Source: Solimicrobium sp043758755 (lineage in GTDB: Bacteria > Pseudomonadota > Gammaproteobacteria > Burkholderiales > Burkholderiaceae_D). From it: 64,000 nucleotides of DNA. The stretch spans positions 1 through 64,000 of the forward strand of contig JAYVMW010000028.1 of NCBI GenBank assembly GCA_043758755.1, given 5' to 3'. Position 1 is the first letter of the stretch; every line of letters starts with the position of its first letter. The position numbers and the translations under genes are program-made. The notes beneath the pieces are model-generated. The model did not search any database. It worked only from the letters and a program-made list of their open reading frames with translations, and had not been told where the DNA came from. Positions 7,400 through 16,006 of the stretch are shown one piece after another.

Positions 7400-8661
7400 T
7401 GGTATTCCGGATGCAGCGACGCTTGTTGGGCTGGGTTGGCGCGGCCGCGCTGACCGGATTGCTGCTGGCCGGGCCGGCCACAGCGCAGATCTCAGCTATC
7501 CCGCCGGTGGCACAGGAAGAGCTGTATCTGGAAGCGATGCATTCTCTGGCCGAGGGGCACCAGGAGGAGGCCTCGGCACTGTTGATGCGCTTCCTCGAAC
7601 AAGAACCCCTGCACGCCGGTGCCTGGCTCGATCTGGCCATCAGTCAGTGCGAACTGGGACACGCCTCCGAGGCGGAACGCCTGTTTCATGAAATAGAGCT
7701 GCGCTTCGCACCGCCGCCGGGCATCATGGAGGTCATTGCAACCTATCGTGCGCGCGGCTGCAATGTACCAACGGTACAACGCAGGCAATTGGCGCTGACT
7801 CTCGGACGTGGGCATGACAGCAATATCAATCAGGGTGCAGACAGTCGTTTTTTCAACACCGGCAGCGGTATCAATCTGATTCAATGGGAACTGGCGCCCA
7901 CTTACCTGCCACAGCCTGATTACTACACCTCGCTGGCAGGTGACTATATTGAAGCGCTGGACGACCAGGGCACGCTGGCCATTACCCAGTTGCGCGCCCG
8001 TGCTGCCGATACGGTCAGCGCGCAGGACACCATCTCACTCATGCTCGGTCTGCAACGGCCATGGCAACTCGGCAACTGGCGCGGCTTGGGCACAGTTGCT
8101 GTCGGCGCAGTCCGACTGGGCGGGGAACTCTACCAGCGCCAGGCCCAGTTGCAACTGCGGGTATCACCCCCATTTAACCTGCCTGAGCATTTCGACTGGT
8201 CCGCAACCGGCAGTCTGGTCCATGTGCAGTATCCGACCCAGGTCCATTTCGACGGCACCACACTGGATCTGGGCACGACACTTGATTACCATGATTACTG
8301 GGGCCAGGTACAATCGACAATCGGTTTGCTGGAAGATCATGGCAACGCCGAGCGTCTGGGCGGCGACCGGCAGGGTTGGTATGGCGGCGTACAGTTGCAT
8401 ACCCGCCTGACCGATCAGCTGGCCGGTGAACTCGGTCTGACGCGCCAGAGCTGGCGCAGCGATGCAGTCTATTCACCGGGACTCATCGACGTGAAACGCG
8501 ATCAGGACACATCACTGTTGCGCGCAGCACTGATACTGCCGCTCATGCCTCACCATACGTTGTTGTTGGAATACCGCCAGGTAACAAATAGGGAGAACAT
8601 CCCTTTGTTTCAATATAATAGCCGGCTGATTCAGGTCAGCTGGCGCTGGGATAATTTCTAG
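7396..8661 (+). CDS. TPR-containing outer-membrane beta-barrel protein
   Basis: A 421-residue exported protein overlapping the cyclase by 4 bases. The signal peptide ends at ATAQ near residue 30. Residues about 35-120 are TPR-like helical repeats (HSLAEGHQEEASALLMRFLEQ, shown here in part). From about residue 130 the sequence changes to alternating strands starting LTLGRGHDSNINQGAD and ending in SWRWDNF, with the terminal Phe expected for an outer-membrane barrel. This TPR-plus-barrel layout resembles Slam/DUF560-like surface assembly modifiers, but this is a resemblance of architecture and not a firm family call. Together with the cyclase and FecR protein it suggests a surface-sensing or surface-assembly module. 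Confidence 0.65.
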   Translation: MMVFRMQRRLLGWVGAAALTGLLLAGPATAQISAIPPVAQEELYLEAMHSLAEGHQEEASALLMRFLEQEPLHAGAWLDLAISQCELGHASEAERLFHEIELRFAPPPGIMEVIATYRARGCNVPTVQRRQLALTLGRGHDSNINQGADSRFFNTGSGINLIQWELAPTYLPQPDYYTSLAGDYIEALDDQGTLAITQLRARAADTVSAQDTISLMLGLQRPWQLGNWRGLGTVAVGAVRLGGELYQRQAQLQLRVSPPFNLPEHFDWSATGSLVHVQYPTQVHFDGTTLDLGTTLDYHDYWGQVQSTIGLLEDHGNAERLGGDRQGWYGGVQLHTRLTDQLAGELGLTRQSWRSDAVYSPGLIDVKRDQDTSLLRAALILPLMPHHTLLLEYRQVTNRENIPLFQYNSRLIQVSWRWDNF

Positions 8662-8718
8662 GCACGACATTATCATCCGCACATCAAAATCAACAGTTGA
8701 AGCATACCGATAGGCATT

Positions 8719-9045
8719 ATGACTTGGGAATTTTGTATTTTTTTAATGGGACTGCTTGCGGTCATCATAGGCTGTCTGTTACCCGCGCACTGGCTGCCGC
8801 TGTTGCCGAATGATAAACTGCTCCATTTTCTGGCGTTCGGCCTGCTCACCCTGCTTGCCGAACACCTCGCAGCCAATTGGGCAGAACTGCGATTCTGGTT
8901 GCTGGGTCTTTTGATTGCCGGATGGGCAATTGAAATGTTGCAAAATTGGGTGCCTGGCCGTAAATTCTGCTGGCGCGACATCGGCGCCAATACTGCCGGC
9001 ATACTGGCCGCGGTATTGTGCGCGCCACTGATATTGCAAAACTAA
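8719..9045 (+). CDS. VanZ-like small membrane protein
   Basis: A 108-residue integral membrane protein with about four helices. The conserved VanZ features are present: LLPNDKLLHFLAFGLL with its charged/His residues after the first helix, an acidic IEMLQNWVPGR, and DIGANTAGILAAVL in the last helix. Function in this short VanZ class is unknown; full VanZ gives low-level teicoplanin resistance. It lies between the barrel protein and the Crp regulator on the same strand and is probably co-transcribed with them. Confidence 0.7.
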   Translation: MTWEFCIFLMGLLAVIIGCLLPAHWLPLLPNDKLLHFLAFGLLTLLAEHLAANWAELRFWLLGLLIAGWAIEMLQNWVPGRKFCWRDIGANTAGILAAVLCAPLILQN

Positions 9046-9062
9046 TCGATTTGAAAGACTGC

Positions 9063-9845
9063 ATGGATTCAAGTAAACAATTACCGTCGGTTGAGCTCAA
9101 GGTGCCCCAGACACCTGCCGTGGCCGACGTGCCGGCCACGGCCAAAGATCCGAAGGACCCGAACAGCCAGGTCAATATCCAGATTCATTTACGCAAAATC
9201 CCGCTGCTGGCCAACCTGAGCGAGGAAGAAATGCTCACCGTGCGCAACGAGCTGCGGCTGCGCCAGTACAACAAACGTGATGTGGTGCTGCAAAAAGGAG
9301 CCAGTGGTGACAGTCTGCTATTTTTGCTGTCGGGTCAGTTGCAGGTGATCGACATTACCGAAGATGGTCGGGCCATTGGCTTGCGCACTCTGGCGCCGGG
9401 CGATTTTTTTGGTGAAATCGCGGTGATCAACGGTACATTACGGTCCGCCTCGGTGGTGGCGCTCACTCCGGTTCTGGTTGGCTTGCTGCCGCGCGCGACT
9501 GCACTGCATTTACTGTCACATTCTCCCTCGGTGGCCAACCAGATGTTGCGTTTTCTGGCAGAAAAAGTACAGCGCGATTCTGAATTTCGCGCTCTGCTCA
9601 GCATTCATAACACCTCCAAACGCATTTACACGTTCCTCGACTTCATGAAAGAAAAAAAGCCGGGCGAAGAAGAAGTAGTGGAGAACCTTCCCACCCATCA
9701 GGATATCGCCAACATCATCAACACCAGCCGCGAAACCGTCACACGCACCCTGTTAATGCTGGCGCAGCAAGGCATCATCAAAAAAGGCCAGCACCGGCTC
9801 ATCATTGTCAACCCTGAGGCGTTGCAAAAGCTGGTGCGCGAATAA
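9063..9845 (+). CDS. Crp/Fnr family transcriptional regulator
   Basis: A 260-residue regulator. The ATG at 9063 is chosen because it follows GAAAG and lies after the VanZ stop; an upstream start at 9018 would overlap it. A Pro-rich N-terminal extension of about 45 residues precedes a cyclic-nucleotide-binding beta roll (FGEIAVINGTLRSASVVAL is its phosphate-binding cassette, with the Arg-Ser-Ala expected for cAMP binding). A dimer helix and a C-terminal winged helix (HQDIANIINTSRETVTRTL) follow. No Fnr-type cysteines are seen. With the cyclase 1.7 kb upstream it is a good candidate receiver of cAMP and may act at the TGTGA-N6-TCACA site at 1060. Confidence 0.85.
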   Translation: MDSSKQLPSVELKVPQTPAVADVPATAKDPKDPNSQVNIQIHLRKIPLLANLSEEEMLTVRNELRLRQYNKRDVVLQKGASGDSLLFLLSGQLQVIDITEDGRAIGLRTLAPGDFFGEIAVINGTLRSASVVALTPVLVGLLPRATALHLLSHSPSVANQMLRFLAEKVQRDSEFRALLSIHNTSKRIYTFLDFMKEKKPGEEEVVENLPTHQDIANIINTSRETVTRTLLMLAQQGIIKKGQHRLIIVNPEALQKLVRE

Positions 9846-9860
9846 CGGCAGCCCAGATGA

Positions 9861-9896
9861 AAAATGCCCGGTCCGTTTGGAGGAGACCGGGCATTT
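9861..9896. terminator. Bidirectional rho-independent terminator
   Basis: A 13-base perfect stem AAAATGCCCGGTC / GACCGGGCATTTT with a 10-base loop lies between the convergent Crp gene and the small exported protein gene, with A and T flanks for use from both sides. Confidence 0.85.
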
Positions 9897-9922
9897 TAGA
9901 TTGGTAAAAAACTGCTGACGCT

Positions 9923-10264
9923 TTATTTACCAATAGCCTTGCTGTTTTCATTCAACTGCTGGTTCAGAGCTTTCTTTTCTGCCTTGGTGATGTGGCCGCC
10001 ATTCTGAGATGCCATCTGTTTTTCTTCACCGCGTATCGCTTTGTCATTGGCACGCAGATTTTGTGCCTGTGCCTTGGTGATTTCGCCTTCTTTCTTTTCC
10101 TTGGTAATACGTTGGTTCTGATTTTCCAGACGGTTGTTTACTTCTTCACGACGTGGATGATCTTTCTGCCATTGGGTGTCCTGTGCAAAAACCGGTGCGG
10201 CCAGCAGAGTGGTTGCGGTTGCGAATGCTGCCAGAGTCATTGTGATGCGGGTTGTTGTTTTCAT
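9923..10264 (-). CDS. Small exported charged protein of unknown function
   Basis: A 113-residue protein with a clear signal peptide (MKTTTRITMTLAAFATATTL, cleavage near VFA-QD). The mature part is short, helical and highly charged (ENQNQRITKEKKEGEITKAQ, then LRANDKAIRGEEKQM), with two similar EITKAQA/HITKAEK elements. That suggests a repeated helix-hairpin periplasmic protein. No enzymatic motif is visible. Start has AGGAAAAA upstream on the minus strand. Similar small proteins are found in many Burkholderiales without known function. Confidence 0.75.
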   Translation of the reverse strand: MKTTTRITMTLAAFATATTLLAAPVFAQDTQWQKDHPRREEVNNRLENQNQRITKEKKEGEITKAQAQNLRANDKAIRGEEKQMASQNGGHITKAEKKALNQQLNENSKAIGK

Positions 10265-10598
10265 GATTTTTTCCTGTTTAAAATGAGTAGCTGCTGTTCT
10301 TTTCTTTATGCCGTTGCCTCCGACATGATGCCTTAACGAGGGTTTTTACTTACGCGATGACCGGCATTACAAATTGTTTCATTTGAACATCATGACAACA
10401 TCGGCGTTCAAAATCCGGTTTTGTTTGTTTGGTTGCTCATAAAGCAAGTAAATGCCCAAATATTTGCAGCCGCTGCTGACCCGTTGCGTGAAGTTGCCTT
10501 TTTAGAAAACTTATCCGCAGAGAGGATGCGCAGTTTATGTCGTTTCCGTAAGAGAAAACCTTTATAATCACGGGCTTGATGTGTTTTCGAGAATAAAA
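10265..10598. promoter_or_regulatory. Divergent intergenic region with promoter of the FmdB-DUF502-aspS operon
   Basis: No gene is seen in these 334 bases. A near-perfect -10 TATAAT lies at 10563-10568 facing the FmdB gene; its -35 is weak. The minus-strand promoter of the small exported protein must lie near 10290-10360 but is not distinct. Confidence 0.5.
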
Positions 10599-10910
10599 AT
10601 GCCGATTTATGCCTACCGTTGCGCCGTTTGTGGTTTTGCCAAAGACGTTTTGCAAAAGATGTCCGACCCGTTATTGACCGATTGCCCTTCCTGCGGCAAG
10701 CCGGAATTTAAAAAACAGGTCACCGCAGCCGGTTTTCAGCTCAAAGGCTCCGGTTGGTATGCAACCGACTTCAAGGGCGGCTCAGGCGGCACTTCTGCTC
10801 CTGCTACCGATGCCAAGCCGGCCTCCGAAGCAGGCACTGCAGAACCTGCCAAGACCGGCAGCGCCGATTCAGGCACCGGATCAAACGCACCCAGCACGAC
10901 AACCAAATAA
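10599..10910 (+). CDS. FmdB family zinc-ribbon protein
   Basis: A 103-residue protein starting MPIYAYRCAVCG; the in-frame ATG at 10581 adds six unconserved residues. The FmdB domain has two CxxC knuckles (CAVC and CPSC at about residues 8-40) expected to bind zinc, followed by GFQLKGSGWYATDF, the usual end of the domain. The tail is low-complexity Ala/Thr/Ser/Gly. The family is a putative regulator with no established biochemical role. It lies directly upstream of DUF502 and aspS, a conserved betaproteobacterial order. Confidence 0.9.
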   Translation: MPIYAYRCAVCGFAKDVLQKMSDPLLTDCPSCGKPEFKKQVTAAGFQLKGSGWYATDFKGGSGGTSAPATDAKPASEAGTAEPAKTGSADSGTGSNAPSTTTK

Positions 10911-10927
10911 GATTCAATTAAAAACAC

Positions 10928-11542
10928 ATGTTAAGAAAATATTTCATCACCGGTCTGCTGATCCTGGTCCCGCTGTCGATTACCCTGTGGGTGATCCATT
11001 CGGTCATCGGCGTCATGGACCAGTCCTTGCTGCTGCTGCCGGCACAGTGGCGTCCTGAAGCGCTGCTCGGTGCACATATTCCCGGCGTCGGCACCATCCT
11101 CACCCTGCTGATTATTTTACTGACCGGACTGCTGGCCAGAAATATCGTTGGTAATTACGTGCTGGAGATCTGGGAAAAGATACTGAACCGGATCCCGATC
11201 GTGAATTCAATTTACTCAAGCGTCAAACAGGTTTCCGACACGCTGTTTTCCTCGGACGGCAATGCGTTCCGCACCGCCGTGCTGGTGCAGTATCCACGTC
11301 CCGGCGTGTGGACTATCGCGTTTGTGACCGGTACGCCAGCCTATGTGGTGCAAAAGCATTTGCCGGCTGATCTGGTCAATATTTACGTGCCGACCACGCC
11401 GAACCCGACTTCCGGATTTTTTCTGATGGTGCCCAAAGCGGAAATCATCGAACTGGAAATCAGCGTGGAAGTCGCCTTGAAGCATATCGTTTCCATGGGT
11501 GTGGTGGCACCGGATTTTATTCCGGTCAAGCCGGTCCATTAA
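10928..11542 (+). CDS. DUF502 family membrane protein
   Basis: A 204-residue inner-membrane protein with two N-terminal helices (residues about 7-28 and 55-75; YFITGLLILVPLSITLWVI is characteristic). The DUF502 soluble domain follows with IPIVNSIYSSVKQVSDTL, VQYPRPGVWTIAFVTG and VPTTPNPTSGFFLMVP. Its function is unknown. The gap of 17 bases from the FmdB gene and its place before aspS indicate one operon. Confidence 0.9.
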   Translation: MLRKYFITGLLILVPLSITLWVIHSVIGVMDQSLLLLPAQWRPEALLGAHIPGVGTILTLLIILLTGLLARNIVGNYVLEIWEKILNRIPIVNSIYSSVKQVSDTLFSSDGNAFRTAVLVQYPRPGVWTIAFVTGTPAYVVQKHLPADLVNIYVPTTPNPTSGFFLMVPKAEIIELEISVEVALKHIVSMGVVAPDFIPVKPVH

Positions 11543-11582
11543 TTACCATTATCTGAATCACTTTTTAACCGGAACTACCACT

Positions 11583-13388
11583 ATGTCGATGCGAACACAT
11601 TACTGCGGCCAAACTACCGAAGCCGCGCTGAATCAAACTGTCAGCCTGTGCGGCTGGGTACATCGTCGTCGCGACCACGGCGGCGTTATTTTTATTGATC
11701 TGCGCGACCGCGAAGGTCTGGTGCAGATCGTCTGTGCGCCGGAACAGGCCGACGTATTTGCCGCTGCGGAAAGCGTGCGCAATGAATTCTGCCTGCGGGT
11801 AACCGGTGTGGTGCAGAACCGCCCGGAAGGCACCGTCAATGCCAATCTGAATTCCGGCAAAATTGAAGTGCTGTGTCAGGTACTGGAAGTGTTGAATCCG
11901 TCGGTTACGCCGCCGTTCCAGCTCGATGATGAAAACCTGTCCGAAACCACCCGCTTAACGCATCGCGTACTGGATCTGCGTCGTCCGCAGATGCAAAACA
12001 ATCTGAAGCTGCGGCACCGCGTCACCATGGAAGTGCGCCGTTATCTGGATGATTTGGGTTTTATCGACGTTGAAACACCGATGCTGACCAAATCGACTCC
12101 GGAAGGCGCGCGCGATTATCTGGTGCCGTCGCGCGTCAATGCCGGTCAGTTCTTTGCGCTGCCACAGTCGCCACAGTTGTTCAAACAGTTGCTCATGGTG
12201 GCCAACTTTGACCGTTACTATCAAATTACCAAATGCTTCCGCGATGAAGATCTGCGCGCTGACCGTCAGCCTGAATTCACCCAGATCGACTGCGAAACCT
12301 CGTTCCTGTCCGAACAGGAAATCCGCGATCTGTTTGAAGACATGATCCGTCTGATTTTCAATAAATGTCTGGCCGTCGATCTGGGCAGCAAGTTCCCGGT
12401 CATGGATTACGCTACCGCCATGGGCATGTATGGTTCCGACAAGCCGGACATGCGCGTCAAGCTGGCATTTACCGAACTGACTGCGGTCATGAAAGACGTG
12501 GATTTCAAAGTATTCTCCGGTGCGGCCAATATGGCTGGTGGTCGCGTGGTTGGTCTGCGCATTCCCGGTGGTGGCGCCATGCCGCGTTCTGAAATCGATG
12601 CCTACACCCATTTCGTCGGTATTTATGGTGCCAAGGGTCTGGCTTATATCAAGGTCAACGACAAGGCGGCCGGTCGCGAAGGTCTGCAGTCCCCTATCGT
12701 TAAAAACCTGCACGATGCCGCATTGGCGCAGATTATTGAACTCACCGGTGCCGAAAACGGCGATCTGATTTTCTTTGGTGCCGACAAGGCCAAAGTCGTC
12801 AACGATGCCATTGGCGCGCTGCGTGTCAAGATCGGTCACAGCGAATTCGGCAAGGCCAACGGCCTGTTCGAGAATGTCTGGAAACCGTTGTGGGTGGTTG
12901 ACTTCCCGATGTTTGAATACGATGAAGAAAGCGCGCGCTGGTTCGCCTGCCATCATCCGTTCACGGCACCGAAAGACGGCCATGAAGATTTCCTCGAAAC
13001 CGATCCGGGCAAATGTATCGCCAAAGCTTACGATCTGGTCCTGAACGGCTGGGAAATGGGTGGCGGTTCAATCCGTATCCATCGCGCCGATGTCCAGAGC
13101 AAGGTGTTCCGCGCCCTGAACATTCAGGCCGAAGAAGCCCAGCAAAAGTTCGGCTTCCTGCTTGACGCTCTGCAATACGGCGCGCCACCGCACGGTGGTC
13201 TGGCCTTTGGTCTGGACCGAATCGTGACCATGATGGCCGGTGCCGAATCGATCCGCGACGTAATCGCCTTCCCTAAAACCCAGCGCGCCCAGTGCCTGCT
13301 GACCCAGGCGCCGTCCAGCGTGGATGAAAAGCAGCTGCGTGAACTGCATATCCGGCTGCGGGCTACTGAACCGGTAGTCAAAGCTTAA
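11583..13388 (+). CDS. aspS: Aspartate--tRNA ligase
   Basis: About 601 residues, a normal bacterial AspRS length. The start at 11583 is preferred (CCGGAAC upstream; MSMRTHYCGQ aligns with the usual N-terminus). The anticodon-binding OB fold has WVHRRRDHGGVIFIDLRDRE. Class II motif 2 is seen as FRDEDLRADRQPEFTQID and motif 3 as GLAFGLDRIV. The bacterial insertion (GAD) domain lies between. The His in RRRDHGG (residue 32 here) is at the position where non-discriminating AspRS such as that of Pseudomonas aeruginosa has His and discriminating E. coli AspRS has Leu. The enzyme may therefore also charge tRNA-Asn for GatCAB. That is inference from one position. Confidence 0.97.
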   Translation: MSMRTHYCGQTTEAALNQTVSLCGWVHRRRDHGGVIFIDLRDREGLVQIVCAPEQADVFAAAESVRNEFCLRVTGVVQNRPEGTVNANLNSGKIEVLCQVLEVLNPSVTPPFQLDDENLSETTRLTHRVLDLRRPQMQNNLKLRHRVTMEVRRYLDDLGFIDVETPMLTKSTPEGARDYLVPSRVNAGQFFALPQSPQLFKQLLMVANFDRYYQITKCFRDEDLRADRQPEFTQIDCETSFLSEQEIRDLFEDMIRLIFNKCLAVDLGSKFPVMDYATAMGMYGSDKPDMRVKLAFTELTAVMKDVDFKVFSGAANMAGGRVVGLRIPGGGAMPRSEIDAYTHFVGIYGAKGLAYIKVNDKAAGREGLQSPIVKNLHDAALAQIIELTGAENGDLIFFGADKAKVVNDAIGALRVKIGHSEFGKANGLFENVWKPLWVVDFPMFEYDEESARWFACHHPFTAPKDGHEDFLETDPGKCIAKAYDLVLNGWEMGGGSIRIHRADVQSKVFRALNIQAEEAQQKFGFLLDALQYGAPPHGGLAFGLDRIVTMMAGAESIRDVIAFPKTQRAQCLLTQAPSSVDEKQLRELHIRLRATEPVVKA

Positions 13389-13408
13389 TTGGTCTGACTC
13401 ACAAAAAA

Positions 13409-13441
13409 GGCGCGACGTTAATTATGTCGCGCCTTTTTTTA
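13409..13441 (+). terminator. Rho-independent terminator after aspS
   Basis: Stem GGCGCGAC / GTCGCGCC with a 9-base loop, preceded by A6 and followed by T8. Confidence 0.9.
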
Positions 13442-13461
13442 TTGGTTTATTATGGGTTCGC

Positions 13462-13932
13462 ATGCAAATTAACCAAATAGATATGACATACAAAATTCCC
13501 GAATCAGTACTGGTGGTAATCCATACACCTGATCTGCAGGTGCTGCTCATTGAACGGGTAGACAAAGAAGGTTTCTGGCAATCGGTAACCGGTTCCAAAG
13601 ACACCCTGAACGAAGCCACTGCCGACACGGCTCGCCGCGAAGTCATGGAAGAAACCGGGTTGGATACCACGCTGTTTAATCTGGAGGACTGGCATATGCA
13701 GAATGTGTATGAAATTTATCCGGTCTGGCGCCACCGCTATGCGCCGGGCATAACCAAAAATACCGAACATGTTTTTGGACTGACCGTGCCACACATCATG
13801 CCTGTTACGCTGGCTGCACGCGAACATCGTCAATACCGCTGGCTGCCGTACCGCGAAGCGGCCGACTGCTGCTTTTCAGCCTCGAATGCCGAAGCCATTC
13901 TGCAATTGCCCGATCGGATCAAAGCCAGATGA
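13462..13932 (+). CDS. nudB: Dihydroneopterin triphosphate diphosphatase (NUDIX)
   Basis: A 156-residue NUDIX hydrolase. In folate synthesis NudB removes pyrophosphate from dihydroneopterin triphosphate. The NUDIX box is present as GSKDTLNE...ARREVMEETG, with one extra residue between the first Gly and Glu, as is common in betaproteobacterial NudB. FWQSVTGS just before it and the placement after aspS support NudB. Its stop overlaps the next start by 4 bases. An internal ATG at 13483 is possible but less likely. Confidence 0.85.
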   Translation: MQINQIDMTYKIPESVLVVIHTPDLQVLLIERVDKEGFWQSVTGSKDTLNEATADTARREVMEETGLDTTLFNLEDWHMQNVYEIYPVWRHRYAPGITKNTEHVFGLTVPHIMPVTLAAREHRQYRWLPYREAADCCFSASNAEAILQLPDRIKAR

Positions 13933-14684
13933 AACTCCACGTCGCCACCTACAACATACACAAGGGTGTGAGCTGGTTCGCCCAAAAGCCGCGCATCCAT
14001 GACATGCGCAGCGCGCTGGAAACGCTGGATGCCGACCTGCTGTTTTTGCAGGAAGTACAGGGCCAGCATGACCGGCGTGCGGCGCGCCATGAACACTGGC
14101 CGGCCCAGGCGCAGCATGATTTCCTGGCTGGTGACCGCCGCTCTGCCGCCTACGGCATGAATGCGGTGTACCAGCACGGTCATCACGGCAATGCGCTGCT
14201 CAGCCGCTATCCGATACTGCACCACCAGAACCGCGATGTCTCGGATCACCGTTTTGAAGAGCGCGGCATCCTGCACTGCGTCGTGCAGATGCCACAGCGC
14301 GAAGTGCATTGTTACGTGGTGCACTTCGGCCTGTTTGCCGGTGGCCGGCGCCGCCAGACCGATCTGCTCATCGAGGCCATTCGCACCGAAACTCCGCCTG
14401 ACGCACCGCTGGTGATTGCCGGCGATTTCAACGACTGGCGCAATCATCTGAGCGAACCATTACGCGTTGCGTTGGGTGTGGAAGAGGTTTTTGAACATCT
14501 GTCTGCACCATCGGCGACCGTACAGCCCAAAGCGGCCAGAACCTTTCCTGTGGGCGCTCCGGTGTTCATGCTGGACCGCATTTATGTACGCGGCATCAAA
14601 ATCAAATCGGCGCAGGTATTGAAAGGTGCACCGTGGCGCTCATTGTCGGATCATGCACCGCTTACCGCGGATTTGGAGTTGTAA
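13929..14684 (+). CDS. Endonuclease/exonuclease/phosphatase family protein
   Basis: A 251-residue metal-dependent phosphoesterase. It starts LHVATYNIHKGVS (the catalytic Asn), has LFLQEVQ with the metal-binding Glu, VIAGDFNDWRN with the catalytic Asp-x-Asn, and ends with LSDHAPLTADL, the Ser-Asp-His of the family. No signal peptide is visible, so it is cytoplasmic or peripheral. It overlaps nudB by ATGA and is followed 14 bases later by clsB, with which it is often linked. The substrate is unknown: a DNA or lipid headgroup phosphodiester is possible. Confidence 0.9.
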   Translation: MKLHVATYNIHKGVSWFAQKPRIHDMRSALETLDADLLFLQEVQGQHDRRAARHEHWPAQAQHDFLAGDRRSAAYGMNAVYQHGHHGNALLSRYPILHHQNRDVSDHRFEERGILHCVVQMPQREVHCYVVHFGLFAGGRRRQTDLLIEAIRTETPPDAPLVIAGDFNDWRNHLSEPLRVALGVEEVFEHLSAPSATVQPKAARTFPVGAPVFMLDRIYVRGIKIKSAQVLKGAPWRSLSDHAPLTADLEL

Positions 14685-14698
14685 CCGTCAGGGAACCT

Positions 14699-15868
14699 AT
14701 GGGTCTGCAACGCAACGTCATCTTTACCGAAAATAACCGTCTGACGCTACTGCACAGCGGCGTGGATTTTTTTCCGGCGCTCATAACCGCCATCGATTCT
14801 GCGCAAACCGAGATTTACCTCGAAACCTATATTTTTTCCGAAGACATCACCGGCATGCTGGTGCATGACGCGCTGTGTCGGGCTGCGCACCGGGGCGTGG
14901 CCGTGCATGTGATTGCCGACTGGCTCGGTACCGGCAACCAGCGTTCTAGGGAACTGGCCTCCAGCTTTGCCGCCGGTGGTGTGCAGTTCCGGCGCTACAA
15001 CCCGTGGTTCCTGCGCGGCTTTTCCCGCACCCACAGAAAGCTGTTCGTAGTGGACCAGCGGCTGGCCATCATCGGCGGTATCAATATCAATCATGACCTG
15101 TTTGCCGAAGGCGAAAACAAACACGTGCTGGAATTTCCACGCTGGGATTTTGCCGCGTCGATCACCGGCCCGCTGGTAGCGGAAATCCATAAGCTGATGT
15201 CGGACCAGTGGCAAAAAACCGGGCGACTGAACTGGCGCCGACGTCTCAAAATGCTGCTGCCGCAGCGCGAACGCAGACCGGTACCGCATCTGTCAGTGGT
15301 GGCCGGACTGGCCCCGCGTGACAATTTTCTGTACCGGCGCACCATCCAAAAGGCCTATCTGCACGCGCTGGGCAATGCCAGAACCCGGGTTTTGATCGCC
15401 ACGCCCTACTTCGCCCCGGGCCGTAAATTCAGAAACGCGCTGATCGAAGCAGCCCGGCGCGGCGTGCACGTGACTCTGGTGATTGGCAGCGGTGACTTCA
15501 GAGTGCAGGATGCCGTGGCTCATTCGTATTACCCGAAACTGTTAAAACAGGGCGTCGAAATCTTTGAATACCGCAAGTCGCAGCTGCATGCCAAAGTCGC
15601 CGCGGTGGATAACGAATGGTGCACGATCGGTTCGTGCAACTGCGACGCGCTGTCGCTGCTGATCAATCAGGAAGCCAATATTCTGATTAAAGATCATGAC
15701 TTTGCCGCCCAGCTGGGTCAGGCCATTTTGCACGGTATGTCTGAAAGCGAACAAATTCTGCTGGCTGATTATGAAAACATTTCGTGGCATCGAAAATTTT
15801 GGTACGGTTGTGCGTTTTTTATCTATAGTGCTTTAATAAGGTTTATCGCTGTTGAAGACTTCATGTGA
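14699..15868 (+). CDS. clsB: Cardiolipin synthase ClsB (phospholipase D family)
   Basis: A 389-residue protein with two HKD phospholipase D motifs: HRKLFVVD (with IIGGININ after it) and HAKVAAVD (with TIGSCNCD). This fits ClsB, which makes cardiolipin from phosphatidylglycerol and phosphatidylethanolamine or phosphatidylglycerol. ATG 14699 follows CAGGGAA and is chosen over an open upstream start at 14633 that would run into the preceding gene. There is no N-terminal membrane helix, as in ClsB and unlike ClsA. A C-terminal hydrophobic stretch (FWYGCAFFIYSALI) may anchor it. Confidence 0.88.
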   Translation: MGLQRNVIFTENNRLTLLHSGVDFFPALITAIDSAQTEIYLETYIFSEDITGMLVHDALCRAAHRGVAVHVIADWLGTGNQRSRELASSFAAGGVQFRRYNPWFLRGFSRTHRKLFVVDQRLAIIGGININHDLFAEGENKHVLEFPRWDFAASITGPLVAEIHKLMSDQWQKTGRLNWRRRLKMLLPQRERRPVPHLSVVAGLAPRDNFLYRRTIQKAYLHALGNARTRVLIATPYFAPGRKFRNALIEAARRGVHVTLVIGSGDFRVQDAVAHSYYPKLLKQGVEIFEYRKSQLHAKVAAVDNEWCTIGSCNCDALSLLINQEANILIKDHDFAAQLGQAILHGMSESEQILLADYENISWHRKFWYGCAFFIYSALIRFIAVEDFM

Positions 15869-15930
15869 AATTAACAAGTAAACCAATTTAACGCTGTTGT
15901 AGAAATACCCTTCTAAAGTCGATTTCCCGT

Positions 15931-15976
15931 TTGACTTTTAACCTGCCGTGAATAATAGTACGGTCGTTCGATTATT
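15931..15976 (+). promoter_or_regulatory. Promoter with overlapping TetR-type operator
   Basis: A -35 TTGACT at 15931 is followed after 16-17 bases by TAATAG/AATAGT. Overlapping the -10 is a palindromic stretch, AATAAT at 15951-15956 and ATTATT at 15971-15976, flanking GTACGGTCGTTC. It lies just upstream of the TetR gene, so autorepression is likely. The regulator's ligand is probably an acyl-CoA, by context. Confidence 0.55.
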
Positions 15977-16006
15977 TTTTTATTTCAGGCATAAAACCAA
16001 CTATTC

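Noticed and set aside
11955..12983. 342-codon minus-strand frame inside aspS
   Set aside because: Antisense shadow of a highly conserved synthetase gene; no ribosome site or recognisable motif.
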